DNA from: Ochrobactrum vermis
GTDB taxonomy: Bacteria > Pseudomonadota > Alphaproteobacteria > Rhizobiales > Rhizobiaceae
Reading direction: 5' to 3'
DNA: 64,000 nt
Assembly: GCF_002975205.1 (NCBI RefSeq)
Contig: NZ_PCOC01000001.1
Span: 2,770,957-2,834,956, forward strand
Shown piece by piece: positions 17,816 through 27,009 of the stretch. A model generated the notes under the pieces. It worked only from the letters and a program-made list of their open reading frames with translations, was not told where the DNA came from and searched no databases. Every line of letters starts with the position of its first letter. Positions within the stretch are counted from its first letter, which is position 1. Position numbers and translations under genes: made by a program.

Positions 17816-17865
17816 GTAACTGAAAGGATGAAGCGGCTGCTCGATACGGGGAGCCGCTGTAGAAC

Positions 17866-18372
17866 GTGTCAAATAACGCGATCCATATCGATATCATGGT
17901 CGAAGCCGGCAACTGGCCGGATGAGACTACCCTTGAAGGGTTCGTCAGAACGCCGGTCGAAGCTGCCTGGACCAATCTTGGCTTGAAAAGCGCGACAAGC
18001 GAGCTGAGTGTCGTCTTCACCGACGATGCTTCGATCCAGAGCCTGAATGCGGAATGGCGCGGCAAGGACAAGCCGACCAATGTGCTTTCATTTCCGGCAT
18101 TTCCGGTCAAGGCCGGGGCGCAGCCGGGGCCAATGCTGGGCGATATCATCATCGCACGGGAAACTGTCGAGCGAGAAGCCCGTGAAGAGGGCAAGCCGCT
18201 CGAAAATCATCTCACTCACCTCGTCGTGCATGGTTTCCTGCACCTTTTGGGTTACGATCACGAAACCGATGTGGAAGCGGAGGTGATGGAGGGCCGCGAG
18301 CGTGAAATCCTTCATGCTCTTGCCATCCCCGACCCTTATGCTGTATCCGATGAAGACACTAACAACGATTGA
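17866..18372 (+). CDS. ybeY: rRNA maturation endoribonuclease YbeY
   Basis: Zinc-dependent endoribonuclease needed for 16S rRNA 3' maturation and ribosome quality control. 168 residues. The metal-binding motif H-x3-H-x5-H is visible in [12 protein letters not shown]. The N-terminal part shows the UPF0054 pattern up to [12 protein letters not shown] 17866 is the only reasonable start that keeps the N-terminal strand. The gene overlaps the potential upstream start of the CorC-like gene and is probably cotranscribed with it. Confidence 0.95.
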   Translation: MSNNAIHIDIMVEAGNWPDETTLEGFVRTPVEAAWTNLGLKSATSELSVVFTDDASIQSLNAEWRGKDKPTNVLSFPAFPVKAGAQPGPMLGDIIIARETVEREAREEGKPLENHLTHLVVHGFLHLLGYDHETDVEAEVMEGREREILHALAIPDPYAVSDEDTNND

Positions 18373-18374
18373 CC

Positions 18375-19493
18375 ATGGCTGATCAAACATCGCATTCTCC
18401 GTCCGCTGGCGAAAATCGCAGCGAGACCCAAGACGCCGAAGGGCAAAGTACGCAGCGGCCTGTAGTGGCCGAGAGGCGTTCCCTGTTGTCTAACATTTTC
18501 CCGTTCATGCGCTCGCGCCAGTCATCTTCCTTGCGCGAAGATCTGGCCGATGCTCTTTCCAGCACGGCAAGCGAACAGGATTCCGCATTCTCGCCTGAAG
18601 AAAAGGCGATGCTGCACAACATCCTTCGCCTGCGCGAAATCCGCGTCGAAGACGTGATGATCCCGCGTGCCGATGTCGAGGCCGTGGAAATTTCCACGCC
18701 GCTCTGGGAAGTGCTGGAGCTTTTCGAAAAATCCGGCCATTCGCGTATGCCGGTCTATGCCGAGACGCTGGACGATCCGCGCGGCATGATCCATATCCGC
18801 GATGTCCTGAATTTCATCACCAAGCAGGCCCGTCAGAAGACCACTCGCCGCAGCAGCACGCGCAAGGCGACTGCGGAAGACAAAGCCGCCAAATTCGACA
18901 TGAGCCGTATCGATCTTACCAAGACGATCGGCGAGCTCAATCTGATGCGCAAGGTCCTGTTCGTGCCGCCATCCATGATGGCAAGCGGCCTGATGGCGCG
19001 CATGCAGGCGACCCATATCCAGATGGCGCTGGTCATCGATGAATATGGCGGTACAGACGGCCTGGTTTCGCTGGAAGACATCGTCGAAATGGTTGTCGGC
19101 GATATCGAAGATGAACATGACGACGAAGAAATCATGATCGCCGAAGAGGCCGATGGCGTGTTCGTTGTCGATGCGCGCGCCGATCTGGAAGAACTGACCG
19201 CAAAAATCGGCCCGTCCTTCGAAGTGGGCGAGCATGGCGAGGATGTCGACACGGTCGGGGGTCTCATCTTCTCGGTCCTTGGACGTATTCCGGTTCGCGG
19301 CGAGGTGGTGCAGGCTATTCCGGGCTATGAATTCCATGTGCTGGAAGTGGATCCGCGCCGTGTGAAGAAAGTGCGCATCGTGCCGCTTTCTGCGGCTGAC
19401 CGCCGTCGCCAGCAGCGCGCGGTTGTATCGTCCAAGCCCGGAGAGCAGCCGACAGACGCGGAAGCCGCAACCGACAATCCCAAAGAGGCCTGA
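18375..19493 (+). CDS. CBS-domain hemolysin/CorC family protein
   Basis: Protein of about 372 residues with a tandem CBS (Bateman) domain from about 90 to 245 and a C-terminal CorC_HlyC transporter-associated domain (about 255-340, EVVQAIPGYEFHVLEVDP). The first CBS begins RVEDVMIPRADVEAV. There is no membrane DUF21 domain, so it is the soluble CorC type, associated with Mg/Co efflux in enterics and often called hemolysin in Brucella annotations. ATG 18375 is 2 bp after ybeY; a TTG at 18369 overlapping ybeY is the alternative. The lnt start overlaps its stop. Confidence 0.9.
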   Translation: MADQTSHSPSAGENRSETQDAEGQSTQRPVVAERRSLLSNIFPFMRSRQSSSLREDLADALSSTASEQDSAFSPEEKAMLHNILRLREIRVEDVMIPRADVEAVEISTPLWEVLELFEKSGHSRMPVYAETLDDPRGMIHIRDVLNFITKQARQKTTRRSSTRKATAEDKAAKFDMSRIDLTKTIGELNLMRKVLFVPPSMMASGLMARMQATHIQMALVIDEYGGTDGLVSLEDIVEMVVGDIEDEHDDEEIMIAEEADGVFVVDARADLEELTAKIGPSFEVGEHGEDVDTVGGLIFSVLGRIPVRGEVVQAIPGYEFHVLEVDPRRVKKVRIVPLSAADRRRQQRAVVSSKPGEQPTDAEAATDNPKEA

Positions 19494-21091
19494 TGATCGA
19501 AAGGCTCGCGGGGAGGATCATTCTTTCGAGCGGCTGGCGTCGTGCGCTGGCCGCTTTTCTGAGCGGCGCTTTCGCCACGCTGACGCAGCCGCCATTTGAT
19601 GTTTTCGTCGCGGGCTTCATCTCATTTCCCATTCTTGTCTGGCTGATCGACGGTGCCATTGCGAAAGCGAACGCTGGACCGGTTCGCCGCCTGCTTCCTG
19701 CAGCCATAGTTGGTTGGTGGTTCGGGTTCGGCTATTTCGTTTTCGGGCTGTGGTGGATCGGTACGGCGCTGCTCGTCGATGCGGACCAGTTCGCATGGGC
19801 CCTGCCACTTGCAGTTCTGGGCCTGCCTGCCTTTCTCGCATTGTTTTATGCATTGGCAACTATGGTTGCGCGCATATTCTGGTCGGATGGATTGGGGCGC
19901 ATCTTCGCGCTTGCATTCGGTTTTGCGCTGGCGGAATGGTTGCGCCTTTTCCTGTTCACCGGCTTCCCCTGGAACGCTATCGGCTATGCCGTCATGCCGA
20001 CGCCGCTTCTGATGCAATCGGTTGCCGTGCTGGGCCTGATCGGAATGAGCGCCTTGGCGGTGTTCGTCTTCGCGGCGCCTGCTCTGTTGATCGGCGGGCG
20101 GTTTGCAAAGACGGGCATCGCATTTGCCCTGTTACTCATCGCCGGTCACGTTGGCTTCGGTGCCTGGACGCTTTCACAAGCACCGGCAATCGGTGAGGAA
20201 AAAGGGTCGCTCGCAGTTCGTATCGTACAGCCTTCCATCGCCCAGACCATGAAATGGGACAATGCCGAGCGCCGGTCGATCTTCGACACATTGGTGTCGC
20301 TGACTGGGGAGGCGCCTGCCGACGGCAAGCCGAAGCCCGATGTGATCATATGGCCGGAGACGGCGGTTCCTTACATCCTCACCTCGACGCCCGAGGCTCT
20401 GTCACGCATCGGTGAAGTTTTGCAGGACGGGCAGGTGCTGTTGGCCGGCGCCGTTCGTGAAGAGAAGGCGACCGGTGGCGGTGAACCGCGCTACTATAAC
20501 TCGATCTATACGATCGATGATCGCGGTGTCATTGTCGATGCCGCCGACAAGGTGCATCTGGTCCCGTTTGGCGAATATCTCCCGTACGAAAGTTTTCTGC
20601 GCAGGCTTGGGCTTCAGGAAGTGGTGGAAATGCCCGGCGGATTTACCGCTGGCGCGTCGCGTCGCGCGCTGAACGTGAAAGACGGCCAGACCTTTCTGCC
20701 GCTGATCTGTTACGAAGCAATTTTTCCGGACGAGCTTGGATATACGGGCCAAAAAGCCAGCGCCATCATCAATGTGACAAACGATGCATGGTATGGTGAC
20801 ACGCCGGGCCCGTACCAGCATTTCCGCCAGGCGCAGGTGCGCGCCGTGGAACAGGGCCTGCCGCTCATTCGTGCAGCTAATAATGGTCTTTCGGCTGTTG
20901 TTGATGCTTATGGTCGAATCACTGAAGGGCTGGCCCATAATGCCGTCGGGGTCATCGACGCTTACCTACCGTCATCTCGTGCACCATTTTGGGGCACGCC
21001 ACAGGGTGCACGACAATCTCTGGTAGCGCTGTTAACCTTACTCGTGGTGAGCATGGCTTTCCGACTGCCATTCGGCAGGCGTTTTCATTGA
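19493..21091 (+). CDS. lnt: Apolipoprotein N-acyltransferase
   Basis: Inner-membrane enzyme that adds the third acyl chain to lipoproteins. 532 residues. The N-terminal half contains about six membrane segments; the C-terminal half is a periplasmic nitrilase-type domain with the catalytic triad visible as Glu in VIIWPETAVPY, Lys in ADKVHLVPFGEYLP and Cys in LICYEAIFP. It overlaps the preceding stop (TGATG). In Sinorhizobium the homologous gene was described as actA, an acid-tolerance gene (from memory). Confidence 0.96.
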   Translation: MIERLAGRIILSSGWRRALAAFLSGAFATLTQPPFDVFVAGFISFPILVWLIDGAIAKANAGPVRRLLPAAIVGWWFGFGYFVFGLWWIGTALLVDADQFAWALPLAVLGLPAFLALFYALATMVARIFWSDGLGRIFALAFGFALAEWLRLFLFTGFPWNAIGYAVMPTPLLMQSVAVLGLIGMSALAVFVFAAPALLIGGRFAKTGIAFALLLIAGHVGFGAWTLSQAPAIGEEKGSLAVRIVQPSIAQTMKWDNAERRSIFDTLVSLTGEAPADGKPKPDVIIWPETAVPYILTSTPEALSRIGEVLQDGQVLLAGAVREEKATGGGEPRYYNSIYTIDDRGVIVDAADKVHLVPFGEYLPYESFLRRLGLQEVVEMPGGFTAGASRRALNVKDGQTFLPLICYEAIFPDELGYTGQKASAIINVTNDAWYGDTPGPYQHFRQAQVRAVEQGLPLIRAANNGLSAVVDAYGRITEGLAHNAVGVIDAYLPSSRAPFWGTPQGARQSLVALLTLLVVSMAFRLPFGRRFH

Positions 21092-21237
21092 CAGACTAAT
21101 ATTGTTACGTTGTTATGGCCCGGCGGCGACGGTTTTTGCGGAAAAATCGTCAGACTACCTTCCAAAACTTATTGTTATCGCTGTTCAGATGAACAGAGCA
21201 TGAATGAAAGCTCGCAGCTGCGAGGAGTGACAACTGT

Positions 21238-21645
21238 ATGATTGAGAATAAAAAGAAGCCCAATCCCATTGACGTGCATGTCGGCAGCCGCATCCGTCTC
21301 CGCCGTAACATGCTGGGCCTCAGTCAGGAAAAGCTCGGCGAAAGCCTCGGAATTACCTTTCAGCAGATCCAGAAATACGAGAAAGGCACCAACCGCGTCG
21401 GTGCAAGCCGACTTCAGGCGATCTCGTCAATTCTGAATGTCCCGGTTTCCTTCTTTTTTGAAGATGCACCAGGCTCCTCGGCCCAGGCCGGTTTTGCAGA
21501 GGACAACGAAGCGACCTATGTGGTCGATTTCCTGAATTCCAATGAAGGCGTGCAGTTGACCCGCGCGTTCACGAAAATTTCAGATCCGAAAGTGCGCCGC
21601 AAGATCATCGATCTCGTGAAGTCGCTCGCTGCGGACGCCGACTGA
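21238..21645 (+). CDS. XRE-family helix-turn-helix regulator (PhrR-like)
   Basis: Small cytosolic transcription regulator, 135 residues. The helix-turn-helix occupies about residues 14-68: RIRLRRNMLGLSQEKLGESL followed by ITFQQIQKYEKGTNRVGASR. The C-terminal 60 residues are acidic then basic and probably dimerise. Position immediately after lnt matches the Sinorhizobium actA-phrR arrangement, where phrR was reported to respond to low pH and other stresses; I recall this but could not check it. ATG 21238 is preceded by GAGGAGTGACAACT. A hairpin terminator follows. Confidence 0.9.
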   Translation: MIENKKKPNPIDVHVGSRIRLRRNMLGLSQEKLGESLGITFQQIQKYEKGTNRVGASRLQAISSILNVPVSFFFEDAPGSSAQAGFAEDNEATYVVDFLNSNEGVQLTRAFTKISDPKVRRKIIDLVKSLAADAD

Positions 21646-21670
21646 TTTCAGTTCTTGAGAAGAGCAGTAA

Positions 21671-21700
21671 AGCGGGACATAGGCATGTCCCGCTGGATTT
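21671..21700 (+). terminator. Terminator after the XRE regulator
   Basis: AGCGGGACAT pairs with ATGTCCCGCT around AGGC, followed by GGATTTT. Confidence 0.7.
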
Positions 21701-21784
21701 TGCGATTTGCAGCGCCTGAACCGGCAGGAAATGCCGTCTGAAACGAATTTTCCCGCTGAGGCGCTGTCGCAACAAGAATATGCA

Positions 21785-21884
21785 TTGACGGTTTAATCCC
21801 AACTTCGCTAACACATTACTGTGCCCGGAACGCTGAAAACCTGTTCCGGGCGCTACTGTGTTTCCATGGCGGAGATATTCTCCG
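21785..21884 (+). promoter_or_regulatory. metK promoter and structured leader
   Basis: TTGACG (21785) with 17-bp spacing to CTAACA (21808) could be the promoter. The leader then contains GCCCGGAAC/GTTCCGGGC (21823-21831 with 21843-21851) and CGGAGA/TCTCCG (21870-21875 with 21879-21884). It does not match a SAM riboswitch class that I recognise by eye. Confidence 0.4.
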
Positions 21885-21908
21885 TTGGATTTTCAAGAGG
21901 GGTTACCC

Positions 21909-23171
21909 GTGTCGCGCAGTTCTTATCTCTTCACCAGCGAATCTGTGTCCGAAGGACATCCGGACAAGGTTTGCGACCGCATCTCCGATGAAATCGTGGA
22001 CATGATCTACAAGGAAGCGCGCCGCACCGGCGTGGATCCATGGTCTGTCCGTGTTGCCTGCGAAACGCTTGCCACCACCAATCGCGTGGTCATTGCCGGC
22101 GAAGTGCGTGTGCCGGATACCTTCCTGAAGAAGAATAAGGACGGCACTGTCGCCCACGATGCGGCCGGACATCCGCTGATCAATCCTTCGCGCTTCCGCT
22201 CGGCAGCCCGCAAGGCGATCCGCGAAATCGGTTACGAACAGGACGGTTTCAACTGGAAGACGGTGAAGATCGACGTGCTTCTGCATCCGCAGTCCGCCGA
22301 TATCGCGCAGGGCGTGGACAATGCCGCCGACCGTCAGGGCGAAGAAGGTGCAGGCGATCAGGGCATCATGTTCGGTTATGCCTGCCGCGAAACCCCGGAT
22401 CTCATGCCGGCACCGATCTATTATTCGCACAAGATACTCGAAAAGCTCTCGGAAGCCCGCCACAAGGGCGAGGGCGATGCGGGCAAGCTCGGCCCCGACG
22501 CCAAGAGCCAGGTCACGGTGCGTTACGAGAACGGCAAGGCCGCCGAAGTCACGCAGATCGTTCTTTCCACGCAGCACCTGGATGCAAACTGGGATTCAAA
22601 GAAGGTTCGTTCGGTTGTCGAGCCCTACATCCGGGACGCGCTCGGCGAGCTTCCGATTGCAGCCACCTGCAACTGGTACATCAATCCGACCGGCAAGTTC
22701 GTCATTGGCGGACCGGACGGTGATGCCGGGCTGACTGGCCGCAAAATTATCGTGGATACTTATGGCGGGGCCGCTCCTCATGGCGGTGGCGCATTCTCGG
22801 GCAAGGACACGACCAAGGTCGATCGCTCCGCCGCTTATGCCGCGCGCTATCTCGCCAAGAACGTCGTTGCCGCCGGACTTGCCGACCGCTGCACGATCCA
22901 GCTTTCCTATGCTATCGGCGTGGCGCAGCCGCTTTCGGTTTACGTCGATCTGCATGGTACCGGCAAAGTGGCCGAAGCCGCAGTCGAGGAAGCGCTTCGC
23001 GAAGTCATGGACCTGTCACCGACGGGTATTCGCAAGCATCTTGACCTCAACAAGCCGATCTATGCCAAGACCTCGTCTTATGGCCATTTCGGTCGCAAGC
23101 CGGGTCGTGACGGTTCCTTCTCCTGGGAGAAGACCGACCTCACCAAGGCGCTGAAGGCAGCAGTGGCGTAA
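21909..23171 (+). CDS. metK: S-adenosylmethionine synthetase
   Basis: Makes SAM from methionine and ATP. Product of 420 residues from GTG 21909, with [19 protein letters not shown] at the N-terminus (His ligand and Asp for Mg), [10 protein letters not shown], the phosphate loop [20 protein letters not shown], and GAFSGKD(T)TKVDRSAAY. It contains the additional residues (for example FLKKNKDG and the [15 protein letters not shown] stretch) that make alphaproteobacterial MetK longer than the E. coli enzyme. AGAGGGG nine bases before GTG 21909 decides the start; the frame is open to 21858. Confidence 0.95.
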   Translation: MSRSSYLFTSESVSEGHPDKVCDRISDEIVDMIYKEARRTGVDPWSVRVACETLATTNRVVIAGEVRVPDTFLKKNKDGTVAHDAAGHPLINPSRFRSAARKAIREIGYEQDGFNWKTVKIDVLLHPQSADIAQGVDNAADRQGEEGAGDQGIMFGYACRETPDLMPAPIYYSHKILEKLSEARHKGEGDAGKLGPDAKSQVTVRYENGKAAEVTQIVLSTQHLDANWDSKKVRSVVEPYIRDALGELPIAATCNWYINPTGKFVIGGPDGDAGLTGRKIIVDTYGGAAPHGGGAFSGKDTTKVDRSAAYAARYLAKNVVAAGLADRCTIQLSYAIGVAQPLSVYVDLHGTGKVAEAAVEEALREVMDLSPTGIRKHLDLNKPIYAKTSSYGHFGRKPGRDGSFSWEKTDLTKALKAAVA

Positions 23172-23230
23172 CTTCTCCCAGGGAAAGTTGCATCGCAGGC
23201 CGCTTGGCGTTATGTGTCCAGGCAAATTTC

Positions 23231-23266
23231 GAGGAGCGCGGTCTTTGATCGCGCTCCTCTGCTATT
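23231..23266 (+). terminator. Terminator after metK
   Basis: GAGGAGCGCG pairs perfectly with CGCGCTCCTC around GTCTTTGAT; the T-tract is weak (TGCTATT). Confidence 0.65.
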
Positions 23267-23364
23267 AGCGCATCCCGAAAAGTGTGAAATGGTTTTCGGA
23301 CAAGATGTGCGTCTGAACAAATAGATAGAGCGCAGATCTGATTCAATCGGATCGAAACGCGCAC
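23267..23364. repeat. Mosaic intergenic palindromic repeat, copy 3
   Basis: GCGCATCCCGAAAAGTGTG module, then ACAAATAGATAGAGCGC and a hairpin module with GATCTGATTCAATCGGATC. Both modules match the family. Confidence 0.65.
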
Positions 23365-23395
23365 TATTATTCATTATGACGCCGACGGATAAAAC

Positions 23396-24097
23396 ATGAC
23401 CGAAGAATCTCATCCTCTGCGCGGTGCCGGAAACTTTTTCGGCCGACGCCACGGCAAGCCTCTGCGGAGCCATCAGAAGAACCTGTTCGAGGATCTTCTG
23501 CCGCACATCAAGATCGACCTCGAAAGCCCGGCACCACAGGATCTGCGTGCGCTTTTTGAAACGAAGGTCGAGGCTGTGCGTCTGGAAATCGGTTTCGGCG
23601 GCGGCGAGCATCTGCACCATGAGACAGGTCGCCATCAGCAGACGGGTTTCATTGGTGTCGAACCGTTCGTCAACGGCATGGCAAAAATGCTTGCGGCACT
23701 CGATGAGGCGCCGCGCCCGAACCTGCGCCTCTATGACGAGGATGCAACGGCGGTCCTCGACTGGCTGCCGGACGCATCCCTTTCCGGCATTGATCTTTTC
23801 TATCCTGACCCTTGGCACAAGCGACGCCACTGGAAGCGCCGTTTCGTCAGCGATGCCAATCTTGACCGCTTCGCCCGCGTGCTGAAGCCCGGTGCAAAAT
23901 TTCGCTTTGCTTCCGACATCGAGCATTATGTCAACTGGACGCTCCAGCATTGTCGCCGTCATCCGGCATTCGACTGGCAGGCCGACGGCCCGTCCGACTG
24001 GAACGGCGCTTATGAAGGCTGGCCGGGCACACGCTATGAAGCAAAGGCTTTTCGCGAAGGTCGGCGTGCTGCCTATCTGACCTTTATCCGCCGTTGA
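23396..24097 (+). CDS. trmB: tRNA (guanine-N7-)-methyltransferase
   Basis: SAM-dependent methyltransferase that forms m7G46 in tRNA. 233 residues. SAM-binding motif I is [14 protein letters not shown], and the family signature is [20 protein letters not shown]-terminal [10 protein letters not shown] and C-terminal [13 protein letters not shown] are typical of TrmB. Located downstream of metK, which supplies its cofactor; a repeat lies in the 224-bp gap. Confidence 0.96.
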   Translation: MTEESHPLRGAGNFFGRRHGKPLRSHQKNLFEDLLPHIKIDLESPAPQDLRALFETKVEAVRLEIGFGGGEHLHHETGRHQQTGFIGVEPFVNGMAKMLAALDEAPRPNLRLYDEDATAVLDWLPDASLSGIDLFYPDPWHKRRHWKRRFVSDANLDRFARVLKPGAKFRFASDIEHYVNWTLQHCRRHPAFDWQADGPSDWNGAYEGWPGTRYEAKAFREGRRAAYLTFIRR

Positions 24098-24141
24098 AGC
24101 TGCCTGTAGCGAACACAATCAATCGAACCTCAGAAGCGGTC

Positions 24142-24170
24142 TTGAAAAAAGCCGCTTCCGCTGGTATATA
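24142..24170 (+). promoter_or_regulatory. Sigma-70 type promoter of the rimP-nusA-infB operon
   Basis: TTGAAA (24142-24147), exactly 17 bp, then TATATA (24165-24170). The -35 lies inside an inverted repeat GAAGCGG/CCGCTTC (24133-24159). Start of transcription would be near 24177, giving a leader of about 105 nt before rimP. Confidence 0.7.
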
Positions 24171-24196
24171 AGTCTCAAATTCTTGGTCGTTTGAAC

Positions 24197-24230
24197 AAGA
24201 GTGGGTCCACCCGGTCCCGCTCTTTTTTGT
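24197..24230 (+). terminator. Intrinsic terminator / attenuator in the rimP-nusA leader
   Basis: GAGTGGG (24199-24205) pairs with CCCGCTC (24216-24222), extended by A-U pairs, and runs into TTTTTT. It lies between the operon promoter and rimP, so it is placed to act as an attenuator rather than to end trmB. Confidence 0.65.
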
Positions 24231-24282
24231 TACTTACGGCCTGCTTGAAGAGGCTTTTCCAGCTTCTCGAAAGGTTTTTAGG

Positions 24283-24981
24283 TTGACGGAACAGGTTCAG
24301 GCAAACGAAGCAGAGGCGCTTGCGACAGGCGCGAATGAACGCATCATTCGCGAGACGGGCATCGATGCGAAAGTGGCTTCTATCATCGAGCCCATCATCA
24401 ATACGCTGGGCTTTCGACTGGTGCGCGTGCGCCTTTCGGGACTGAATGGCCAGACCCTGCAGATCATGGCCGAACGCCCCGATGGCACGATGACCGTCGA
24501 GGATTGCGAACTGGTCAGCCGCACCGTTGCGCCGGTTCTCGACGTGGAAGACCCAATCAGCGGAAAATATCATCTGGAGATTTCGTCTCCTGGTATCGAC
24601 CGTCCACTGGTCCGCAAGTCGGACTTTTCCGACTGGGCCGGTCATGTTGCGAAGGTGGAAACCTCTATCGTGCACGAGGGCCGCAAGAAATTCCGCGGGC
24701 GTATCGTTCTGGGCGATGCGGAAACGGTTGTGATCGAAAGCGATCAGATTTCCTACGGTAACGAACCTGTCGTGCGCATTCCATTCGATCTGATTTCGGA
24801 TGCGCGTCTCGTGCTGACCGATGACCTGATCCGCGATGCGCTGCGCAAGGACAAGGCCCTGCGCGAAGGCCGCATCCCCGGTGACGATCTGGGCGGTGTT
24901 CAGGAAGTCGAAACGGATGAACAGTCCGGCGAAGCTGGGTCTGACGAAGCCGCATCGGGCGAAGCCGAAAAGAAGAAATAA
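24283..24981 (+). CDS. rimP: Ribosome maturation factor RimP
   Basis: Cytosolic 30S assembly factor, 232 residues, first gene of the nusA-infB cluster as in most bacteria. The N-terminal domain holds [19 protein letters not shown] and the DUF150 segment [12 protein letters not shown], followed by the C-terminal SH3-like domain. The final 40 residues are acidic then basic. The start is TTG 24283; the first conserved block begins about 25 codons later and no in-frame ATG lies before it, so the exact start is somewhat uncertain. Confidence 0.94.
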   Translation: MTEQVQANEAEALATGANERIIRETGIDAKVASIIEPIINTLGFRLVRVRLSGLNGQTLQIMAERPDGTMTVEDCELVSRTVAPVLDVEDPISGKYHLEISSPGIDRPLVRKSDFSDWAGHVAKVETSIVHEGRKKFRGRIVLGDAETVVIESDQISYGNEPVVRIPFDLISDARLVLTDDLIRDALRKDKALREGRIPGDDLGGVQEVETDEQSGEAGSDEAASGEAEKKK

Positions 24982-25034
24982 GTTTCAGGCGTCCGGTATC
25001 TTGAGGAGCCGGATGCGACACCAAGGAGAGTCCA

Positions 25035-26648
25035 ATGGCAGTCAGTGCTAACAGGCTGGAGCTTCTGCAGATCGCCGATGCGGTCGCACGCGAGAAGTCG
25101 ATCGACCGCGAGATCGTTCTTGCGGCCATGGCCGATGCGATCCAGAAGGCGGCGCGTTCGCGTTACGGCCAGGAAAGCAACATCCGCGCGGACATCAATG
25201 CGAAGTCCGGTGAGATCAAGCTGCAGCGCCTGCTCGAAGTCGTTGAGCATGTCGAGGATTACGCGACGCAGATTTCGCTGTTCACCGCTCGCGATCGCAA
25301 TCCGGATGCGCAGGTCGGCGACTTCATCGCCGATCAGTTGCCGCCGATGGATTTCGGTCGTATCGCCGCCCAGTCGGCAAAGCAGGTTATCGTGCAGAAA
25401 GTGCGTGAAGCCGAGCGTGACCGTCAGTATGACGAATACAAGGATCGCGTTGGCGAAATCGTCAACGGCACCGTCAAGCGTGTCGAATACGGCAATGTGA
25501 TCGTCGATCTCGGTCGTGGTGAAGCCATTGTGCGCCGCGACGAACTGATCCCGCGCGAAGCTTTCCGCTATGGCGACCGCATTCGCGCCTATGTCTACGA
25601 TGTGCGCCGCGAGCAGCGTGGCCCGCAGATTTTCCTGTCGCGCACCCATCCGTCCTTCATGGCGAAGCTCTTCACCATGGAAGTCCCGGAAATCTACGAC
25701 GGCATCATCGAAATCAAATCGGTTGCCCGTGATCCGGGTTCGCGCGCCAAGATTGCGGTCGTGTCGCGTGACGCCTCCATCGATCCGGTCGGTGCCTGCG
25801 TCGGTATGCGCGGCTCCCGCGTTCAGGCCGTTGTCGGTGAATTGCAGGGTGAAAAGATCGACATCATTCCGTGGTCTCCGGATGCGGCTTCCTTCATCGT
25901 CAACGCGCTTCAGCCGGCTGAAGTTGCCAAGGTTGTGCTCGATGAAGATGCCGAACGTATTGAAGTTGTCGTCCCGAATGACCAACTATCACTTGCAATC
26001 GGTCGTCGCGGTCAGAATGTGCGCCTTGCTTCCCAGCTCACCGGCTGGGACATCGACATCCTGACGGAAGACGAGGAATCCGAACGTCGCCAGAAGGAAT
26101 TCACCGAACGTTCGACCCTCTTCATGGATGCTCTCAACGTTGACGAGATGGTTGGTCAGGTTCTGGCCTCCGAAGGTTTCGCATCCGTTGAAGAACTGGC
26201 CTATGTAGAGTCGGGCGAAATCGCTTCCATCGATGGTTTCGATGAGGATACGGCTGGCGAAATCCAGGAACGGGCCCGCGAATATCTGGATCGCATCGAA
26301 AGCGAACAGGATGACCGCCGCAAGGAACTGGGCGTCGAGGACGAACTGCGTGAACTGCCGGGCATCACCACGGCGATGCTGGTGGCAGTCGGTGAAGACG
26401 GCGTCAAGACGATGGATGACTTTGCCGGTTATGCCGTCGACGATCTGGTCGGCTGGCGTGAACGCAAGGACGGCGAAACCGTCGCTCATAGCGGCATCTT
26501 CTCTTCCTTCGACGTTTCGCGCGTCGATGCGGAACAGATGGTCCTTTCCGCGCGTTTGAAGGCAGGATGGATCACGGAAGAAGAACTGGCATCGGCTCAG
26601 GAAGAAGAAGCTGAAGCTGAAGCCGGTGAAGAGGAAGCCGCTTCGTAA
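25035..26648 (+). CDS. nusA: Transcription termination/antitermination protein NusA
   Basis: RNA polymerase-associated elongation factor acting in pausing, termination and antitermination. 537 residues. N-terminal polymerase-binding domain (1-about 125), S1 domain (about 135-200, GEIVNGTVKRVEYGNVIVDL), KH1 and KH2 (about 205-345, with SRDASIDPVGACVGMRGSR and IGRRGQNVRLASQL), and two C-terminal helix-hairpin-helix repeats to about 520. It ends in a Glu/Ala-rich acidic tail. ATG 25035 follows AAGGAGAGTCCA. Confidence 0.97.
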   Translation: MAVSANRLELLQIADAVAREKSIDREIVLAAMADAIQKAARSRYGQESNIRADINAKSGEIKLQRLLEVVEHVEDYATQISLFTARDRNPDAQVGDFIADQLPPMDFGRIAAQSAKQVIVQKVREAERDRQYDEYKDRVGEIVNGTVKRVEYGNVIVDLGRGEAIVRRDELIPREAFRYGDRIRAYVYDVRREQRGPQIFLSRTHPSFMAKLFTMEVPEIYDGIIEIKSVARDPGSRAKIAVVSRDASIDPVGACVGMRGSRVQAVVGELQGEKIDIIPWSPDAASFIVNALQPAEVAKVVLDEDAERIEVVVPNDQLSLAIGRRGQNVRLASQLTGWDIDILTEDEESERRQKEFTERSTLFMDALNVDEMVGQVLASEGFASVEELAYVESGEIASIDGFDEDTAGEIQERAREYLDRIESEQDDRRKELGVEDELRELPGITTAMLVAVGEDGVKTMDDFAGYAVDDLVGWRERKDGETVAHSGIFSSFDVSRVDAEQMVLSARLKAGWITEEELASAQEEEAEAEAGEEEAAS

Positions 26649-26666
26649 GAAGAGCGCTGGAATAGA

Positions 26667-26721
26667 AGAGCCGCATGGCTTCTTACGTCTGAGGCAATTC
26701 AGGCGTAAGCTGTGCGGCTCT
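26667..26721 (+). promoter_or_regulatory. Long hairpin after nusA
   Basis: Nested stems AGAGCCGCA/TGCGGCTCT (26667-26675 with 26713-26721), CTTACG/CGTAAG (26682-26687 with 26704-26709) and CTGA/TCAG. There is no U-tract after it, so processing or mRNA stabilisation is likelier than termination. Confidence 0.55.
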
Positions 26722-26997
26722 CGCAATTGAACCCTGAAAAATGGTCGTCGTTCATCTGAATTGATCGACCAGTTCGGGTTTCGAATGAAGTTCCGGCCAT
26801 CTTACGGGTTGTGGTGGGGCTTTTGCTCTGGTACAGCGCCACGCATCGGGTCCGATGCGTTGGACATGGTCAAAAACTGGTGTTCGCGTAGCAATTTCGT
26901 CGCCCATGTAAGAGCGATGCAGGCGAGCCGGTCAGGACATTGGTGCAAGTCCGGAATGCGGCCCCGCTATGGCCGTCACGGCAAAACTGGAGTTCGC
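26722..26997 (+). other. nusA-ylxR spacer, possible structured RNA
   Basis: About 276 bp after the hairpin. The ylxR frame is open back to 26761, but the translated extension has no YlxR-family residues and the gene probably starts at 27010. The spacer holds a hairpin CGCATCGG/CCGATGCG near 26842-26859, and a 17-bp imperfect direct repeat AACTGGTGTTCGCGTAG / AACTGGAGTTCGCGTGG spaced 110 bp apart. The segment GGTGCAAGTCCGG (26942) followed by GGCCCCGC resembles part of a cobalamin-riboswitch core. Confidence 0.35.
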
Positions 26998-27009
26998 GTG
27001 GAGCAGGAT

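Noticed and set aside
26942..26975. Cobalamin riboswitch
   Set aside because: Only the GGTGCAA..CCGG..GCCCCGC part matches; the upstream GGGAA and a clear B12 box are missing and the genes have no cobalamin link. Kept only as an open observation.
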